Of a DNA stretch of 64,000 bases, positions 63,084 through 64,000 are shown in pieces; positions within the stretch are counted from its first letter, which is position 1; each line of letters begins with the position of its first letter. The notes under the pieces were generated by a model. That model saw only the letters and a list, made by a program, of their open reading frames with translations. It had not been told where the DNA came from and made no database searches. The stretch is from NCBI RefSeq assembly GCF_002224125.1, contig NZ_NCSM01000054.1, positions 26,866 through 90,865 of the forward strand, given 5' to 3'. The DNA comes from Streptomyces sp. NBS 14/10. Its GTDB lineage: Bacteria > Actinomycetota > Actinomycetes > Streptomycetales > Streptomycetaceae. The position numbers and the translations under genes are program-made.

Positions 63084-64000
63084 GGGACGACCCAGACCTC
63101 TGTATCGGGGGTGATCCCTGGAGAGTACGGGTCGTGCACGCGATCCAGCGCCTCGCCTATGCGGTGGTTGCCGTTGAGCACTTCTCCGTCGCTCAGGACA
63201 ACACTGCCGCCCAGCTCATCCGGGTTGTTGATCGATTCCAGCAGGCGCTCGTCGTCCATTCCGCGGATAGCCGCCAGCTTCTCCGGGTCTCCGCGGTCGG
63301 GCAGTCTGACGTCTTCCAGATCGCCGAGTCGCATGGGCACCCGTTTGGCCCTCATCGCCGCGTCGGCCGCTTCCGCGGCGCTGGGTTGGCGGCTGAAGAC
63401 CTTGCTGAGAAATTTCCCGATTCCGGAACGGGTTTCGCCGTCGGGGTACGGCCCGAGCCCCAGCGGGTCGCTCCAGGTGTGGGGGTTGTGGACGTAGGTG
63501 GCGGGGTTGGGGGCGGGGATCAGGCCGAGGGGGTCGGGGGTGAGGTAGCGGGCGGTGGTGGGGTCGTAGTAGCGGTGGTGGTTGTAGTGGAGGCCGGTTT
63601 CGGGGTCGTAGTACTGGCCGGGGAAGCGGAGCGGGGTGTACGTGGTGCTGGTGGCGGCCCAGGTGGTCGTGCCCCAGAGGGTGGTGCGGGCGTGCCAGGC
63701 GATCTCGCCGGTTTCGTCGATGAGGTGGGTGGGGGTGCCGACGAGGTCGGTGACGATGGCGTAGAACCGCTGGTCGACCTCGCGTTGGGAGGTCGCGTCG
63801 GTGATCCGCTCGGTCTGGGCGATGGGGTGGCCGCCCCGGTGGTCCCAGGTCAGCGAGATGGGGTGGGGGAGGCCCGGTGTGCTGGTGGTCTGTTCGACGA
63901 GGGTCGAGCCGTCCCAGGTGAAGTCCACCCGCTCCATGACCGCTTCGCCGTCGGCGGCGAGGCGTTGTTTGGTGGTGCGGCGGCCGAGGGGGTCGTAGAG
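63080..64000 (-). CDS. RHS-repeat polymorphic toxin, C-terminal part (runs off the window)
   Basis: 306 residues visible; the frame is open through the right edge. RHS core repeats (LYDPLGRRTT, GEIAWHARTTLWG) lead to the YD-core end GLHYNHHRYYDPTTARYLTPDPLGL and, after DPLGL (near 63466), a 125-residue variable tip. The tip has a ParB/sulfiredoxin-like segment VVLSDGEVLNGNHRIGEALDRVHDP near the end, pointing to a nuclease-like or nucleotide-acting toxin. The core is C/A-biased in the coding strand, the tip is more balanced, as if tip and core had separate histories. Confidence 0.85.
   Translation of the reverse strand, partial: LYDPLGRRTTKQRLAADGEAVMERVDFTWDGSTLVEQTTSTPGLPHPISLTWDHRGGHPIAQTERITDATSQREVDQRFYAIVTDLVGTPTHLIDETGEIAWHARTTLWGTTTWAATSTTYTPLRFPGQYYDPETGLHYNHHRYYDPTTARYLTPDPLGLIPAPNPATYVHNPHTWSDPLGLGPYPDGETRSGIGKFLSKVFSRQPSAAEAADAAMRAKRVPMRLGDLEDVRLPDRGDPEKLAAIRGMDDERLLESINNPDELGGSVVLSDGEVLNGNHRIGEALDRVHDPYSPGITPDTEVWVVP

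Overview
The window looks like chromosomal DNA from a Streptomyces or close relative. Base composition is very GC-rich with strong G/C at third codon positions, GTG and TTG starts are common, many starts appear leaderless, and gene order matches what I recall of the S. coelicolor core chromosome from the helicase/malic enzyme/HU/MurA block (around SCO2952) to hppD (SCO2927). That synteny is from memory, not from a search.

Layout: 1-8.3 kb is conserved core: a HelD/HelR-type RNA polymerase-associated helicase, a structured non-coding element ending in a terminator hairpin, NAD malic enzyme, HU, MurA, YqgE and a DUF3039 protein. 8.4-13.6 kb is an amino-sugar locus (binding protein, two permeases, cytosolic GH20 hexosaminidase, no ATPase) behind a promoter with a DasR-like site. 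13.8-19.3 kb is a three-gene xanthine-dehydrogenase-like operon with an extraordinary Trp-repeat extension on the Fe-S subunit and a large subunit lacking the catalytic Glu. 19.4-25.6 kb pairs a two-component system with a convergent MacAB-like ABC/HlyD/lipoprotein operon.

25.7-37.4 kb is accessory: hypotheticals, an ECF41 sigma factor next to a flavoprotein oxidoreductase, two paralogous TPR-like genes flanking a divergent MarR/old-yellow-enzyme pair, a methyltransferase/TetR pair with twin operators, a YCII protein and an ATC-hydrolase-family protein. 37.4-41.3 kb has a second HelD-type helicase with two stacked palindromes at its start, a Crp/Fnr regulator and a polysaccharide deacetylase.

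41.4-53.4 kb: a SUMF1-domain protein abutting tRNA-Cys, an Asp-nucleophile alpha/beta hydrolase, a Clp_N regulator divergent from a LysR/cysteine-dioxygenase/YeiH sulfur cluster, an MFS exporter, a Phd/Doc-like toxin-antitoxin pair with its operator, a DEAD-type helicase and an IclR regulator. 53.5-62.6 kb returns to core: a PDZ-less Lon-fold protease, a DUF4132 gene pair, ArsR and AsnC regulators, HppD and a GlcD-type oxidase. The right edge (62.7-64.0 kb) is the C-terminal end of an RHS polymorphic toxin with a ParB-like tip and its likely immunity gene.

The strongest candidates for something undescribed are the structured RNA before malic enzyme, the stacked palindromes at the second HelD gene, the Trp-repeat XDH subunit together with its Glu-less partner, the twin operators over the methyltransferase start, and the RHS toxin/immunity pair.
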